The notes below the pieces were generated by a model, which did no database searches, had not been told where the DNA came from, and saw nothing but the letters and a program-made list of their open reading frames with translations. Below, piece after piece: positions 33,952 through 43,583 of a stretch of DNA of 64,000 nucleotides. Each line of letters opens with the position of its first letter. Position 1 is the first letter of the stretch. Source of the DNA: Sciscionella marina DSM 45152 (lineage in GTDB: Bacteria > Actinomycetota > Actinomycetes > Mycobacteriales > Pseudonocardiaceae); contig NZ_KB905399.1 of NCBI RefSeq assembly GCF_000379465.1, forward strand, positions 1 to 64,000, written 5' to 3'. A program made the translations under genes and the position numbers.

Positions 33952-34634
33952 GAACGTGACACACTGCCTGCCGGGTATCGGGTCTTTTCCGGGCGGCCGG
34001 GGTCGGCCAGGCAGCCGGCGACCGTGTGCATCATGAGGCCCGTGCAGCGGGCGAACTCGGTTGTCTCGGCCAAGTCGGCGAGACCGGCCGGATCGCGGGT
34101 GCTGACCAGATGTGCGTACGCCGCAACGGGCTCCCCACCGGCGTGCCGGACCAGATCGATCGCCGTGTCGGCCAGTTCCGGCGCGGAGGGACCGGGGTGC
34201 AGAACTTCGCTGTGGCCGCTGGAGCGTGCGGCCAGAACAGTGATGACGTGACCTGGTTTGGTGAAGTCGGCGGGCCCGGCTTCGGGGTCGGCGAGACGGC
34301 GCAGTGTCATGGCTCGCGAGGTCGCGGAGATTCCGGTACCGGTTCCGGTCGCGTCTACGGAGACTCCGCACAAGTCGCCCGACCGGCCGAGCTCGTGGAT
34401 AGGGCTCATCATCGGGATGGTGAGGCGTCGCATCGTCTGCCAGCTCAGGGCGGCCGAGATGAATCCCGAGGTGTGCCGTACGAGAAATGCGACCGTGCTC
34501 GGCGTCGCGGTCCGGCCACAGAGAACGAGGACCGCAGCGTCTCGGAGAGGATCGGCGAGCGCGATCGGTTCTGCGCGGGCGAGCGCCGCTGCCACCGCCG
34601 TCCCGGCTTGTCCTGGCCCGTCTGATTCAGTCAC
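33948..34634 (-). CDS. second degenerate RibB-like protein
   Basis: A 228-residue protein with the RibB core (VAFLVRHTSGFISAALSWQT, GTGTGISATSRAMTLRRLAD, DFTKPGHVITVLAARSSG). The catalytic acidic loop is replaced (IALADPLRDAAVLVL), the RxGHTEA motif by HPGPSAPELADTAIDL, and the later Glu is missing. No RibA domain follows. It is related to, but not the same as, the protein near 31.4 kb. I use the GTG overlapping the enoyl-CoA hydratase stop by 8 bp. Again it sits in a cluster with an LLM monooxygenase and flavin reductase. Confidence 0.72.
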   Translation of the reverse strand: MTESDGPGQAGTAVAAALARAEPIALADPLRDAAVLVLCGRTATPSTVAFLVRHTSGFISAALSWQTMRRLTIPMMSPIHELGRSGDLCGVSVDATGTGTGISATSRAMTLRRLADPEAGPADFTKPGHVITVLAARSSGHSEVLHPGPSAPELADTAIDLVRHAGGEPVAAYAHLVSTRDPAGLADLAETTEFARCTGLMMHTVAGCLADPGRPEKTRYPAGSVSRS

Positions 34635-35385
34635 GGTCGGCTCCCAGGTAGTGCGCCAGCCGGTCATGCAGGCCCGGTCTGGTCAGGGAGCGCACGAGCG
34701 CGGCCAGGTCGGAGGCGTCGTGCCCGTCCCCGGCCGAGGTGAGCTCCAGGACCGCCCCTACCGAAGGGGCATCCAGGCCGTCCGATTCGGCGACGATTTT
34801 CTCCGCGGCGGATCGTTGAGCCTGCCTGTCGACCGAGGCGGTGCCCAGACCCAGTCGGACGGCCTCATCCGCGGTCACCTCACGAGATGCCAGGAGTAGT
34901 TGGCGCGCGGCCCTCGTTCCGATCAGCTGGGCCAGACGCCGGGTGCCGAGTGCGACGCCGAAGCGGAAACCGGGGAAGCGCAGGGTGGTTCCCGCGTCCA
35001 GCAGCCGGTGCGAACAGGCTGCCACGATGTCCGCGCCGGCCCCGATCGCTTTGCCCGCTACACAGGCAACGGTCAGGTACGGGGCCCGGTGCAGGCGTTG
35101 CAGCAACTGTTCGATACGCACGAAGCGGAGCAACAGCTCACCGTCGGAGGCGTCGAGAACTCCGCTCATGTCGAAACCCGCGCAGAAATGACGGCCCCCA
35201 CCGCTGAGCACCACGGCGCGGGTCGTCCGCGCGTCCACGTGGTCCAGCGCGTCGTGTAGGGCTTCTACGGTTACCGCGTCCAGTGCGTTGGCCCTGCTGG
35301 ACCGGTCGAGAACCATGGTCACCACATCGCCGGTGCGTTCGGTGCGCACGGCCTGGTGGCCGGTATCGGGCTCGGCGGTGTTCAC
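34627..35385 (-). CDS. enoyl-CoA hydratase/isomerase family protein
   Basis: A 252-residue crotonase-fold enzyme. It has oxyanion-hole segments SGGGRHFCAGFDMSGVL and VAGKAIGAGADIVAACSHRL, then FRFGVALGTRRLAQLIG. One of the usual catalytic Glu positions is occupied by Gly/Ala-type residues, so isomerase, hydrolase or hydratase activity cannot be chosen from sequence. It overlaps the CoA-transferase gene by 4 bp and probably handles the CoA-activated product of the pathway. Confidence 0.82.
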   Translation of the reverse strand: MNTAEPDTGHQAVRTERTGDVVTMVLDRSSRANALDAVTVEALHDALDHVDARTTRAVVLSGGGRHFCAGFDMSGVLDASDGELLLRFVRIEQLLQRLHRAPYLTVACVAGKAIGAGADIVAACSHRLLDAGTTLRFPGFRFGVALGTRRLAQLIGTRAARQLLLASREVTADEAVRLGLGTASVDRQAQRSAAEKIVAESDGLDAPSVGAVLELTSAGDGHDASDLAALVRSLTRPGLHDRLAHYLGADRD

Positions 35386-36563
35386 GCCGCCCCTCCTTCA
35401 GCAGTCCATCCCTTGATCACCTCGTCGTTGTGCTCGCCGAGCAGTGGTGGTGTGCGTAGCTGCGGCTCGTGTCCGGTGATCGGCACCGGGAAGGCGACCG
35501 AATGTGTTGCGACGCCGTTGGGAAGGGGCATCGGGCGCACTAGGCCCAGCGCGGCCACCTGTGGGTCGGAGAGAGCTTCCGAGAAGGTGTTGATCGGGGC
35601 GCACGGCACCCCGGCGTCCTCGAATGCAGCCAGCCATTCGGCCGCGCTTCTGCGCAGTAATGACTCTGCCAGTTCGGCGGCCAGCGCATCCTGGTTGCGT
35701 GCCCGCAGCTCCTGAGTCCGGAAGCGCGGATCGGTCAGCAGCCGCTGTTGGGCCGTCACTTCACAGAACCGTCGCCAGAGGTCTTGATTGCCGGCGGCGA
35801 CCACGAAGCTCTTGTCCGCGGCACGGAAAGCCCGGTAAGGGGCGTTGCGTGGGTGGGCGGATCCGAGGCGTTGCGGGTCGTGTCCGGTGCCGAAGTACTC
35901 GCTGGTCTGCAGTGCGGAAATGCCGAGGAGGGTGCCGAGCATCGAGCAGTCGATGTGGGCTCCTGCGCCGGTCCGGCTTGCCCGGTGCACCGCCGCCACG
36001 ATCGTGTAAGCGGCGTAGAGCCCGGCGACGAAGTCCCCGACCGGGACACCACATTTGACCGGATCGCCATCGGGTTCCCCGGTGACGCTCATCAGTCCGG
36101 AAACAGCCTGTACGGTCACGTCGAACGCGCCGCGCCGCGCATATGGTCCGGTCTGTCCGTAGCCGGAGATCGAGCAATACACGAGCATCGGGTTGACCTC
36201 GGCGAGCGCTTCGTAGCCCAAGCCGAGACGTTCGAGCGCACCTGCACGAAAGTTCTCGACGAGAACATCGGCATTGCGGACCAGATCGAGCACCGTTGTC
36301 CGGTGGTCTCCGGACTTCAGATCCAAAGCGATGCTGCGCTTATTGCGGTTGACCGAGGCGAAGTTGCCGCTGTAGCGATCCGGTGTTTCGCCCATCAGCG
36401 GTGGCCATTGCCGCATCCCGTCCCCGTCGTCGGCCCGCTCGACCTTGACGACGTCGGCGCCGAGATCGGCAAGCAGAGACCCGGTGAAGGGCCCTGCCGC
36501 GATCTGGCCGAACTCCAGCACCCGCAGTCCGGCCAGAGGAGCTTGGTCCTGTGACACGGTCAT
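35382..36563 (-). CDS. CaiB/BaiF type III CoA transferase
   Basis: A 393-residue CoA transferase. It has the N-terminal AGLRVLEFGQIAAGPFTGSL, KVERADDGDGMR, nucleophile-region VPVGDFVAGLYAAYTIVAAV with the conserved Asp, and C-terminal GVPCAPINTFSEALSDPQVA. The ATG overlaps the RutA-like gene stop (ATGA), so the start at Met-Thr-Val-Ser is firm although the frame is open upstream. It would move CoA from a donor acyl-CoA to a carboxylic acid intermediate. Confidence 0.9.
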   Translation of the reverse strand: MTVSQDQAPLAGLRVLEFGQIAAGPFTGSLLADLGADVVKVERADDGDGMRQWPPLMGETPDRYSGNFASVNRNKRSIALDLKSGDHRTTVLDLVRNADVLVENFRAGALERLGLGYEALAEVNPMLVYCSISGYGQTGPYARRGAFDVTVQAVSGLMSVTGEPDGDPVKCGVPVGDFVAGLYAAYTIVAAVHRASRTGAGAHIDCSMLGTLLGISALQTSEYFGTGHDPQRLGSAHPRNAPYRAFRAADKSFVVAAGNQDLWRRFCEVTAQQRLLTDPRFRTQELRARNQDALAAELAESLLRRSAAEWLAAFEDAGVPCAPINTFSEALSDPQVAALGLVRPMPLPNGVATHSVAFPVPITGHEPQLRTPPLLGEHNDEVIKGWTAEGGAA

Positions 36564-37714
36564 GCTCCTTTCCGCAGTCCGGCCTCGACCATGAGCGGAA
36601 CGATCTGTTCGCCGAATCGCTGCAGATCCGGGAGATAGTCGAAAAAGTTGACCTGTACTCCGTCGCAACCGCTTTCGTGGAGTTTGGTGAACCATTCCAC
36701 GATCTGTTCTGGTGTGCCGACCAGATGCACATTACCGCCGACGACCCATTGTTCACGGCTGTGCCCGCGCCAGGATTTGTTGTCCCCGCCGGTGAAACCG
36801 GCGACGAAATTGTCAGCGGCTACGGTGTCCTCGTTGTCGAGGATCGCCTGATACGCGGCCCAAGCTTCCTGCTCCGTATCGCGGCAGATGACGTGTGGAT
36901 TGATGACGGTGCGCACTTCGCGGCCGTATGCCCTGGCGAGGTCTTTGATCTTCTTGTTGTGCGCGGGAAGCGTTTCCACCGCCTGGTGCGGATCGGCGCC
37001 GCCGGGACTGGTGATGAAAATGAGGTCGGAGTACTGCGCCGCATAGTCCAGCCCCGCGGAGGAGGAAGCGGCGTTCACCAAGACGGGCCGTCCGTGCACA
37101 GGCTTGGGGAGAATGTGCGCGTCGTTCATGGACCAGTACTTCCCGGCTTCGGTGCGGTTGTCCTCGCTCGTCCACAGCTGCTGCATCATGTCCGTGAACT
37201 CCGCGGCCATGGTGTAGCGCTGGTCGTGCTCGATCGGTTCGAGGCCGAACATGCGGTACTCGCTTGGCTTGTACCCGGTCACGACGTTGAGCCCCCAACG
37301 ACCACCGGAGATGTGGTCGATACACGCGCCATACTTCGCCAGGTGCACCGGATGCCATCCATAGAGCACGTGCACGGTGCTGATCAGGAGCAGCTTCGTC
37401 GTTTGCGCGGCAAGCGCGGCCGAACTGATCAGCGGGTCCAGTTCGTGCTCACGGAAGTGGGTCGTGCCGCCGTAGCCTCCTTTGCCGAGCCACTGGCCGA
37501 GGCCGAATGCGAGGTCGAAGCCGTACTCTTCAGCGGCGATCGCGCAGCGAGCGTTGTAGTCGTAGGTCCAGGAAGTTTCGCGTGGCGCCGACGACGGACT
37601 CCACGCGCCTTCCTGCAAGGGAAGGAACAAGCCCAGCAGCAGTTTGTTCTCCATCGCCGCGGTGAGTGGAGAAGTAGGTGCGGGTGTACTGACCGATTCG
37701 AAGTTGCTCGGCAT
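36560..37714 (-). CDS. RutA/SsuD-like LLM flavin monooxygenase
   Basis: A 384-residue FMNH2-dependent monooxygenase close to the RutA/dimethylsulfone-monooxygenase group. SGGRWGLNVVTGYKPSEYRM resembles the RutA SGGRFGVNLVTGW segment, with VNAASSSAGLDYAAQYSDLI and the C-terminal GVQVNFFDYLPDLQRFGEQI. It should act with the flavin reductase two genes upstream. RutA relatives open pyrimidine rings and SfnG/SsuD relatives cleave C-S bonds; the CoA genes downstream suggest a carboxylic acid product. Confidence 0.87.
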   Translation of the reverse strand: MPSNFESVSTPAPTSPLTAAMENKLLLGLFLPLQEGAWSPSSAPRETSWTYDYNARCAIAAEEYGFDLAFGLGQWLGKGGYGGTTHFREHELDPLISSAALAAQTTKLLLISTVHVLYGWHPVHLAKYGACIDHISGGRWGLNVVTGYKPSEYRMFGLEPIEHDQRYTMAAEFTDMMQQLWTSEDNRTEAGKYWSMNDAHILPKPVHGRPVLVNAASSSAGLDYAAQYSDLIFITSPGGADPHQAVETLPAHNKKIKDLARAYGREVRTVINPHVICRDTEQEAWAAYQAILDNEDTVAADNFVAGFTGGDNKSWRGHSREQWVVGGNVHLVGTPEQIVEWFTKLHESGCDGVQVNFFDYLPDLQRFGEQIVPLMVEAGLRKGA

Positions 37715-37741
37715 CGGTGGCGATCCTTTCTTTGCCGGTGA

Positions 37742-39088
37742 TCAGTGATTCTTTGTGGTTGCTTCGGCTGCGGGCTTGTTCGTGTCGTCCTGGAGTGAAC
37801 TGTCGATGTCGGGGAGCAAGAACAGTGCGACCAGCGAAATGACGCACATGGCCATCAGGTAGATGGCGATCGGGATGGCCGAGTTGAAGGTGGCCATGAA
37901 CGCGGTCGCGATGAGCGCCGCGGGCCCGCCTGCGGTGACCGACGACAATTGGTAGCCCAATGACGCCCCGCTGTAGCGCACATCGGGTGGGAAGCTCTCG
38001 GCGATGAAAGAACTCTGCGGTCCGTACTGCATGTCGTGCACGATCAGCGAGGCAACGATGCCGATCGTCATCAGCGCCGGAACGCCGGAGTCGAGCAGCC
38101 CGAAGTAGGGGAACGCGAAACAGAACATGACCACGATGCCGATCGTCAGCATCTTCTTGCGGCCGATCCGGTCCGAAAGCGCTCCCCAGAACAGGGTGCT
38201 GACCAGCGAAATCGCGGCAGCGAGCATGACCGAGAGCAGCACCGTCGACCGTTGATGATGCAGGGTCGTGACCCCGTAGCTGAGCACGAATGTCGTGAAC
38301 AGGTAAAACGAAGCGTGCTGCCCGGCCCGCATCAGCGTGGTTTTGACGACCGTGCGCCAATGATGACGCAACAGGTGCGCGATCGGCGCTCGCCGGATCG
38401 TCCCGGCCCGTCTCGTTGCGGCGAATGAGGCGGTTTCCTCCACCCGGAGGCGCATGATCAGCGCCAGGATGGTGAGCAACAGGGTGAACAGGAACGGGAT
38501 CCGCCAGCCGTAGGACTCGTACGCCTGTTGGCTCATCGTTCTGCCGGCCAGCTCGGTGACGATCGTTGCGGTGATCAATCCGAGTGGTGAACCGAACTGA
38601 GGCAGACTGCCCATGAACCCGCGCTTGCCCCTCGCCGAGTTCCACTCGGTGGCCATCAACACCGAACCGCCCCAGTCGCCGCCGACCCCGATACCCTGCA
38701 CGATGCGAAGCGCCACCAGGATGGCCGCTCCCCACATGCCCGCAACGGCGTGAGTCGGGGCCAGGCCGACGAAGAACGTTCCCAGCCCCATCAGCAGCGT
38801 CGTCACGATCAGCACGGTCCGACGTCCAAGCCGGTCGCCGAAGTGTCCGAAGATCATGGCCCCGACGGGACGGGTGATGAAACCGGCGAAGAAGGTCGAC
38901 AAGGACAGCAACGTTCCCGAGTACGGACTCGAGGCAGGAAAAAACAGGTGGTTGAAAATCAGTGCGGCCGAGAGGCCGTACACATAGAAGTCGTACCATT
39001 CGATTGCGCTTCCGACCGCCGAAGCGGCCAGAGCACGACGAGCCATCCGAGAATCCGACTTGGCGGCACCATCTCGGGAGACCGACAT
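37742..39088 (-). CDS. MHS-family MFS transporter, copy 1
   Basis: A 448-residue metabolite:H+ symporter with 12 hydrophobic segments. Family motifs are ASAVGSAIEWYDFYVYGLSA, FGHFGDRLGRRTVLI, and RIVQGIGVGGDWGGSVLMAT. The start is the Met-Ser-Val-Ser-Arg-Asp codon after AGGAGGTTT. It closely resembles the transporter at 50-51.3 kb and likely imports an organic acid or aromatic substrate for the cluster. It lies between the monooxygenase and flavin-reductase genes. Confidence 0.88.
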   Translation of the reverse strand: MSVSRDGAAKSDSRMARRALAASAVGSAIEWYDFYVYGLSAALIFNHLFFPASSPYSGTLLSLSTFFAGFITRPVGAMIFGHFGDRLGRRTVLIVTTLLMGLGTFFVGLAPTHAVAGMWGAAILVALRIVQGIGVGGDWGGSVLMATEWNSARGKRGFMGSLPQFGSPLGLITATIVTELAGRTMSQQAYESYGWRIPFLFTLLLTILALIMRLRVEETASFAATRRAGTIRRAPIAHLLRHHWRTVVKTTLMRAGQHASFYLFTTFVLSYGVTTLHHQRSTVLLSVMLAAAISLVSTLFWGALSDRIGRKKMLTIGIVVMFCFAFPYFGLLDSGVPALMTIGIVASLIVHDMQYGPQSSFIAESFPPDVRYSGASLGYQLSSVTAGGPAALIATAFMATFNSAIPIAIYLMAMCVISLVALFLLPDIDSSLQDDTNKPAAEATTKNH

Positions 39089-39122
39089 CCGAAACCTCCT
39101 TGTATCGGACGGGCCACGGCTG

Positions 39123-39644
39123 TCAGGCCGCGAGTTTCCGGTTCTGGCCACGGAAAAAGACAAGCGGATCGCCGGGCACATGCCCGGCGTCGACGACTAG
39201 GCCGATGAACAGGGTGTGGTCACCGGCGACCTGCGTGGTGACGATCGCGCACTCGAACCACCCCAGCGCGTCGGTCAGCACCGGGGCGCCGAGCAGGCCA
39301 CCGTAGTGATCGACGCTGGCGAATTTGTCGTCCGAACGGCCTGCGAAGACCGAACAGAGCGCTGACCCCTTGCTGTTGTCGGGCAGGACGTTGATAGCGA
39401 ATGCCCCGGCTCGTTCGACCGCCACCCGAGTACGCGATGTCTCGCCCAGTGAAATCAGCATCAGCGGTGGTTCCAGGCTGACGCTCAGCACAGCGTTCGC
39501 TGCGCATCCCTGAGGGGCGCCGTCCGCGGTGCACGTGATGATCGTGATCCCGGTGGTGAACGTACCCGCGACCGCGCGCAGCGTCGTAGGGGCCACCGAC
39601 TTTCCCAGTTCCCCGGAATCGATTGTCTTGGTATTGCCCGGCAT
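39123..39644 (-). CDS. flavin reductase (NAD(P)H:FMN)
   Basis: A 173-residue HpaC-like split-barrel reductase (TTLRAVAGTFTTGITIITCT, CAANAVLSVSLEPPLMLISL, FECAIVTTQVAGDHTLFIGL). It heads the minus-strand operon ending in the siderophore-binding gene region and should feed the RutA-like monooxygenase. It is divergent from a PucR/CdaR regulator across 98 bp. Confidence 0.87.
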   Translation of the reverse strand: MPGNTKTIDSGELGKSVAPTTLRAVAGTFTTGITIITCTADGAPQGCAANAVLSVSLEPPLMLISLGETSRTRVAVERAGAFAINVLPDNSKGSALCSVFAGRSDDKFASVDHYGGLLGAPVLTDALGWFECAIVTTQVAGDHTLFIGLVVDAGHVPGDPLVFFRGQNRKLAA

Positions 39645-39742
39645 GGCTTACTCCCTTGGTACCGGTCGCCTTGGTGATTAACATTTCCAGGTGACCCAGG
39701 CGCCGTCATCGGAGACATCGCACGATCTGGAGGGCGGAAACT

Positions 39743-40978
39743 GTGACGACATCGCAAACGGCTCCGACCGGCGACGACTTCGCCCGGATCGGCCGCTACG
39801 TCACCGAAACCATCTGTGCCGGAAACCCCGAGTATTCAGAGCTCAGCGCCACGGTGTTCGCCGACGTGGTCCAGACCAACGTCCAGAACGCGAGGGTCTA
39901 CCGGGACGCCGTGGTGCTCCAGCGCAGACCGACCAGCGAAGATCTCGCGTCGCTGGCCGATGCCGCCCGGCGCCGTGTCCACCAAGGCGTGTCCCTGGCG
40001 GCGATGTTGCGCGCGTACCGCATCGGAGCCCGCGCGATGTGGGAGAAGCTCAGCGAACGTAGGGACGACCTGGATCACCCAACGCTCACCGACTGGACGC
40101 TGCGTTACATCGATTGGGTCAGCAGTGAAGCGGAACGGGCCTATCTCGCCGAACGGGACGAGCTCCTCGACTCCCGGCTCGCGACGGCCGGGTTGCTGTT
40201 GTCTCGCCTGATGGAAGACGATTTCCCGGGCTCCGGCCAGCGCGACTCCGCAGCACGCTCGCTCGGCCTGGACCCGGAAACCCCGCACGTCGTGGTCGTC
40301 GTGAACGCCACCAGCCGCGCGAGTGGCACACTCGAGAGTCAGCTGAGCCATGCACTGCAGGTCCTGCGTAGGCTCCTGCCGGACGCGATCTCCGCACTCC
40401 TGCGCCGCGGCGTGGTCGTTCTCGTGCCGACCGCGGCCACGGCGTCGGTCGCCGAGATCGTCAGCCGGGCACTGCACCAGGTCGCCGAGCTCCCTGGCAT
40501 CCTCAACGCGGGTGTCGGCAGACCGGCCATGACCGCCGCCGGGGTGGCCACCGCCGTCCGGGAAGCTGAGCGGGCCCGTGCCCTCGGCGAGATCCTGCAT
40601 CCGGATGCGTGGACGCACGATTACGACTCGATGAGCTTCTTCGACCTGTTCCGCCAGGGTGAGGCCGTGGACACCTTCGTCGAAGCGGTCCTGGGCGAGC
40701 TGCTCGGCTCCGACCGCAATGGCAAGATCGCTCTCGTCCGGACGCTGTACGTGTACTTCACCCTCGGGATGAACCGGCGGGCCACCGCGTCACGCCTGGG
40801 GATCCATCCGAACACGCTCGATTACCGGCTGCGTCAGGCGACAAAGACCTCAGGGGTCGCGCTGGCGTCGCCCGAAGCGTCGTTCCGGTTCCAGCTTGCT
40901 GTCCGGCTTCTCCCGCTGTGCAGCCAGAACTCGTGGTTCGGCGACCGCTCGTCGCTCGCGGAGATCCTGGCCGACTGA
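39743..40978 (+). CDS. PucR/CdaR family transcriptional regulator 1
   Basis: A 411-residue activator. The N-terminal RsbRD-like helical region (RRVHQGVSLAAMLRAYRIGA) and a GGDEF-like central part (PHVVVVVNATSRASGTLESQ) lead to the C-terminal PucR HTH (TLYVYFTLGMNRRATASRLG, IHPNTLDYRLRQATKTSGVA). GTG follows GGAGGGCGGAAA. It is divergent from the flavin-reductase operon, which it probably controls, and its stop lies 7 bp from that of a second, opposing regulator of the same family. Confidence 0.87.
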   Translation: MTTSQTAPTGDDFARIGRYVTETICAGNPEYSELSATVFADVVQTNVQNARVYRDAVVLQRRPTSEDLASLADAARRRVHQGVSLAAMLRAYRIGARAMWEKLSERRDDLDHPTLTDWTLRYIDWVSSEAERAYLAERDELLDSRLATAGLLLSRLMEDDFPGSGQRDSAARSLGLDPETPHVVVVVNATSRASGTLESQLSHALQVLRRLLPDAISALLRRGVVVLVPTAATASVAEIVSRALHQVAELPGILNAGVGRPAMTAAGVATAVREAERARALGEILHPDAWTHDYDSMSFFDLFRQGEAVDTFVEAVLGELLGSDRNGKIALVRTLYVYFTLGMNRRATASRLGIHPNTLDYRLRQATKTSGVALASPEASFRFQLAVRLLPLCSQNSWFGDRSSLAEILAD

Positions 40979-40985
40979 CGAGAGC

Positions 40986-42218
40986 TCATGCGTCGCTCCG
41001 GCTCGGTGCGGCGGGTTCCGCGCCGAGGCGCCGAGCCAGCGACGCCAGCGACAGTGCGAGCAGGCCCCGCGGGTCGCGGGGATCGTAGCCGCTGATCGAG
41101 GCCACCCTGCGGAGCCGGTAGATCACAGTGTTCGGATGTACGCTGACCGCCCGGGCAGTCTCGGTGACGCTGCCGCAGGAGTCGATGAACGCCGTGATCG
41201 TCGGCACGAGGTCGGCGTCGCGCCGGTCATCGTAGGTGATGAGGGGGGACAGTGCGTCGTGGCACAGCTCGGCGACGGCCGGGCTGTCAAGTACGACGCG
41301 TTCGAGTAGAACATCGTTGTGCCACAAGGGATCTGGGCAACCGAGGCCCAGCGCGATCCGGGCCGTCCGGCGCGCTTGCTGGTATGCCGCAGGAACACCG
41401 GCCAAACTCTCCCCGGCCACGGCGATCCCGGCTGTCGCCTCGAGTGCCGCGGCGAGTCGTTCGGTGAGCAGCTGGATCGACGCTGTCGGCCCGTCGGTCA
41501 GCCAGATCGCGACCAGGGCCGCTTCTCGGACTCCGACCAGCACGCGCGATCCGGAATGGTGGCGCTCGGTCAGTGCGACCGCGGGTGCCACGAGTTCCTC
41601 AGGGCGGACCGACCGGTCCCGGGGCAGGAGTACGACCACGGCGTAGGCAGCACCCACCTCCATCCCGGTCCGGCGGAGCTCTTCGGGATCGGCATGCCCG
41701 GTGAGCATCGCTTCGAGTACCGCGTTGCGGGTGATCTCACGATCACTCCACACCGCCATGGCTTCGCGCATGAACCCGGCCGCGGTCGCGGCGCTGGCGC
41801 GCTCGACGTGCGCGAAGATCCGCTCGCCGATCGCGAGTGACCCGGCCATCTCCTCGCCGCTCTTGTGGTCCACGCGCTGCAGGAACGCCGACCATGCCTG
41901 CTGGCCCCAGACCGTGAACGACCGCATGACCGCGCCGATGGTGATCCCCATCCGCACCCGGTCAGCGCCGAAGGATTCGAACGGTTCCGGGTCGAAAGAC
42001 GTTGCCGTGCCTTGTAAATCCTCCAGCAGGGCGTCGAGGTTGGCGCGAGCCGACCGAACCAGCTCGTGGCGGCCTTCCACCGGGACACGAGCGTAGTCGC
42101 CGATGTCGGCGGTGTAAGCCTCGGCGAACCGCTCGGCCAGGGATTCGGCGTCGGCCGCCACACGGGCCGCGATCGCGGCGATCACCGGGTCGCCCGGCCG
42201 ATGACCCTCGTCACTCAT
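40986..42218 (-). CDS. PucR/CdaR family transcriptional regulator 2
   Basis: A 410-residue paralogue of the convergent regulator. It has an N-terminal RsbRD-like region (RMGITIGAVMRSFTVWGQQA), a central sensor part, and the PucR HTH (ACGSVTETARAV-like SCGSVTETARAVSVHPNTVI then YRLRRVASISGYDPRDPRGL). The ATG before Ser-Asp-Glu-Gly is the sensible start; the open frame continuing for 400 codons upstream has no protein-like character. Two such regulators tail to tail suggest separate inducers for the two halves of the catabolic block. Confidence 0.85.
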   Translation of the reverse strand: MSDEGHRPGDPVIAAIAARVAADAESLAERFAEAYTADIGDYARVPVEGRHELVRSARANLDALLEDLQGTATSFDPEPFESFGADRVRMGITIGAVMRSFTVWGQQAWSAFLQRVDHKSGEEMAGSLAIGERIFAHVERASAATAAGFMREAMAVWSDREITRNAVLEAMLTGHADPEELRRTGMEVGAAYAVVVLLPRDRSVRPEELVAPAVALTERHHSGSRVLVGVREAALVAIWLTDGPTASIQLLTERLAAALEATAGIAVAGESLAGVPAAYQQARRTARIALGLGCPDPLWHNDVLLERVVLDSPAVAELCHDALSPLITYDDRRDADLVPTITAFIDSCGSVTETARAVSVHPNTVIYRLRRVASISGYDPRDPRGLLALSLASLARRLGAEPAAPSRSDA

Positions 42219-42841
42219 GATCGTCCAGGATAGCCGAGGTACCGAGAGTATACGTACTCGTCTGTATATCGCGGAGGATGAACAGCGAGAGTAGCGGCCA
42301 TACTGACCACGACCGTCGACGGCCTCGGAGGCCCTGAACAGTCCGCGGCGGCCGGTCTTCTCCGCTCGGCATGACCTCCCGGAGATCCTCCGGCGCATCC
42401 TCGACGACGAGCACCGGATCGTCGAGGCCTGCACGGAGATGATGACCGCGATCCAAGACGTCGTCCAGCCGGTCGTGGCGACCATGCGTTCTCGTTTTCC
42501 CGGTGTACCGCGACCGCGAGCCCGCTGCTCTTGCACATCGGCAGACAGGCGTTCCGCCGTCAGATCGACCTCCCGCCGCCCGCTGCCTACGCGGAGATGA
42601 ACGAAATCATAGCCACGGACTCGGTCACCTGCGACGGGCAGGAAGGGGATGCAGGCGTTCCTGGTCAAGGGTACTCCGACCCGACGGGGCCGGTGATCGA
42701 TGTCGATCTCGGCTAGGCGCCGGTGCGGGATCCTGTCCTCGTCGCTGCCGATCTGCTGGCCGCGCGGCTCGACCGGCCGGTACAAGGAGCGGCGTATTGC
42801 CCCGACAGCAGTCCACCAAATGAGACCAGATCCTCGAACAG

Positions 42842-43509
42842 GCAGCGCGGTTGTCGAACGCGGTACCGGGGTCGGTATCGATTCGCTGCTGGACGAGATC
42901 GGTGTCGCGAAAATAAGACTGTACAAACACTTTCCAACCAAGGCCGAGCTGATCCTGGTCTGCCTGTGGCATGTGGACGCCCGGATTATCGGGAACGACT
43001 GGCCGACGGCGCGGACATCTCGGCGGGGCCCGTCGAGCGGGTGCCGGGGATCTTCGGTTCGCTGCGGAGCTGGTTCACCGGCCCCGGTTTCCGCGGTCGG
43101 CGCGCTCGTCAACGCCACCGTCGAACTGGCCGATCCGGAGCATCCGGCCCGTACCGCGGTGCACGAGCACAAGACACGCACCCGTGCATGGGTGACCGAC
43201 CTGCTCGCCGATTGCGGCACCGCCGCCCCGGCCTTCGTCGCCCGGCAGGTCGTCCAGTTGACGGCAGGTGCGATCACGGCCGTGCTGGTGGAAAGTGATC
43301 CCCGCGCGGCCGATATCGCCCAGGCCATCGCCCGGACGCTCCTCACCGTCGCCTGCGGCCGAGCCCGGCACCACCTTTCTACGGCTGTCGACCTGCACTG
43401 CCGGGTGGCGATCGTACTTGTCGTCATGGGGGCGGTTTGTGGATCCTACGAAATTCGTGCCTCGTTTCCTCGCTCCGACGCATACCGGAGCCCGCCTTCT
43501 GCGAACTAG
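42842..43509 (+). pseudogene. TetR-type regulator with two frameshifts
   Basis: The DNA-binding part reads VGIDSLLDEIGVAKIRLYKH followed by FPTKAELILVCL. The frame then shifts to SAGPVERVPGIFGSLRSWFT and GPGFRG, and returns to ALVNATVELADPEHPARTAV and VARQVVQLTAGAITAVLVES. The order is that of TetR proteins with a F-x-G-C-x-F-type core, so two compensating indels surround ~90 bp. It may be broken or hold sequence errors. Between it and the CdaR gene (42219-42841) only scraps are seen, such as HDLPEILRRILDDEHRIVEA, which I cannot assign. Confidence 0.5.
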
Positions 43510-43583
43510 CGTCGTAGGAATTCCGGGCCGCTCGCCGAGTGGCCCGGACACCGCATCGCCGAAGTCGCCTGTGGAGGCCAAGG

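Noticed and set aside
42219-42841. A coding gene in this interval
   Set aside because: Open frames on both strands are short or shadow-like; only isolated protein-like scraps were found.
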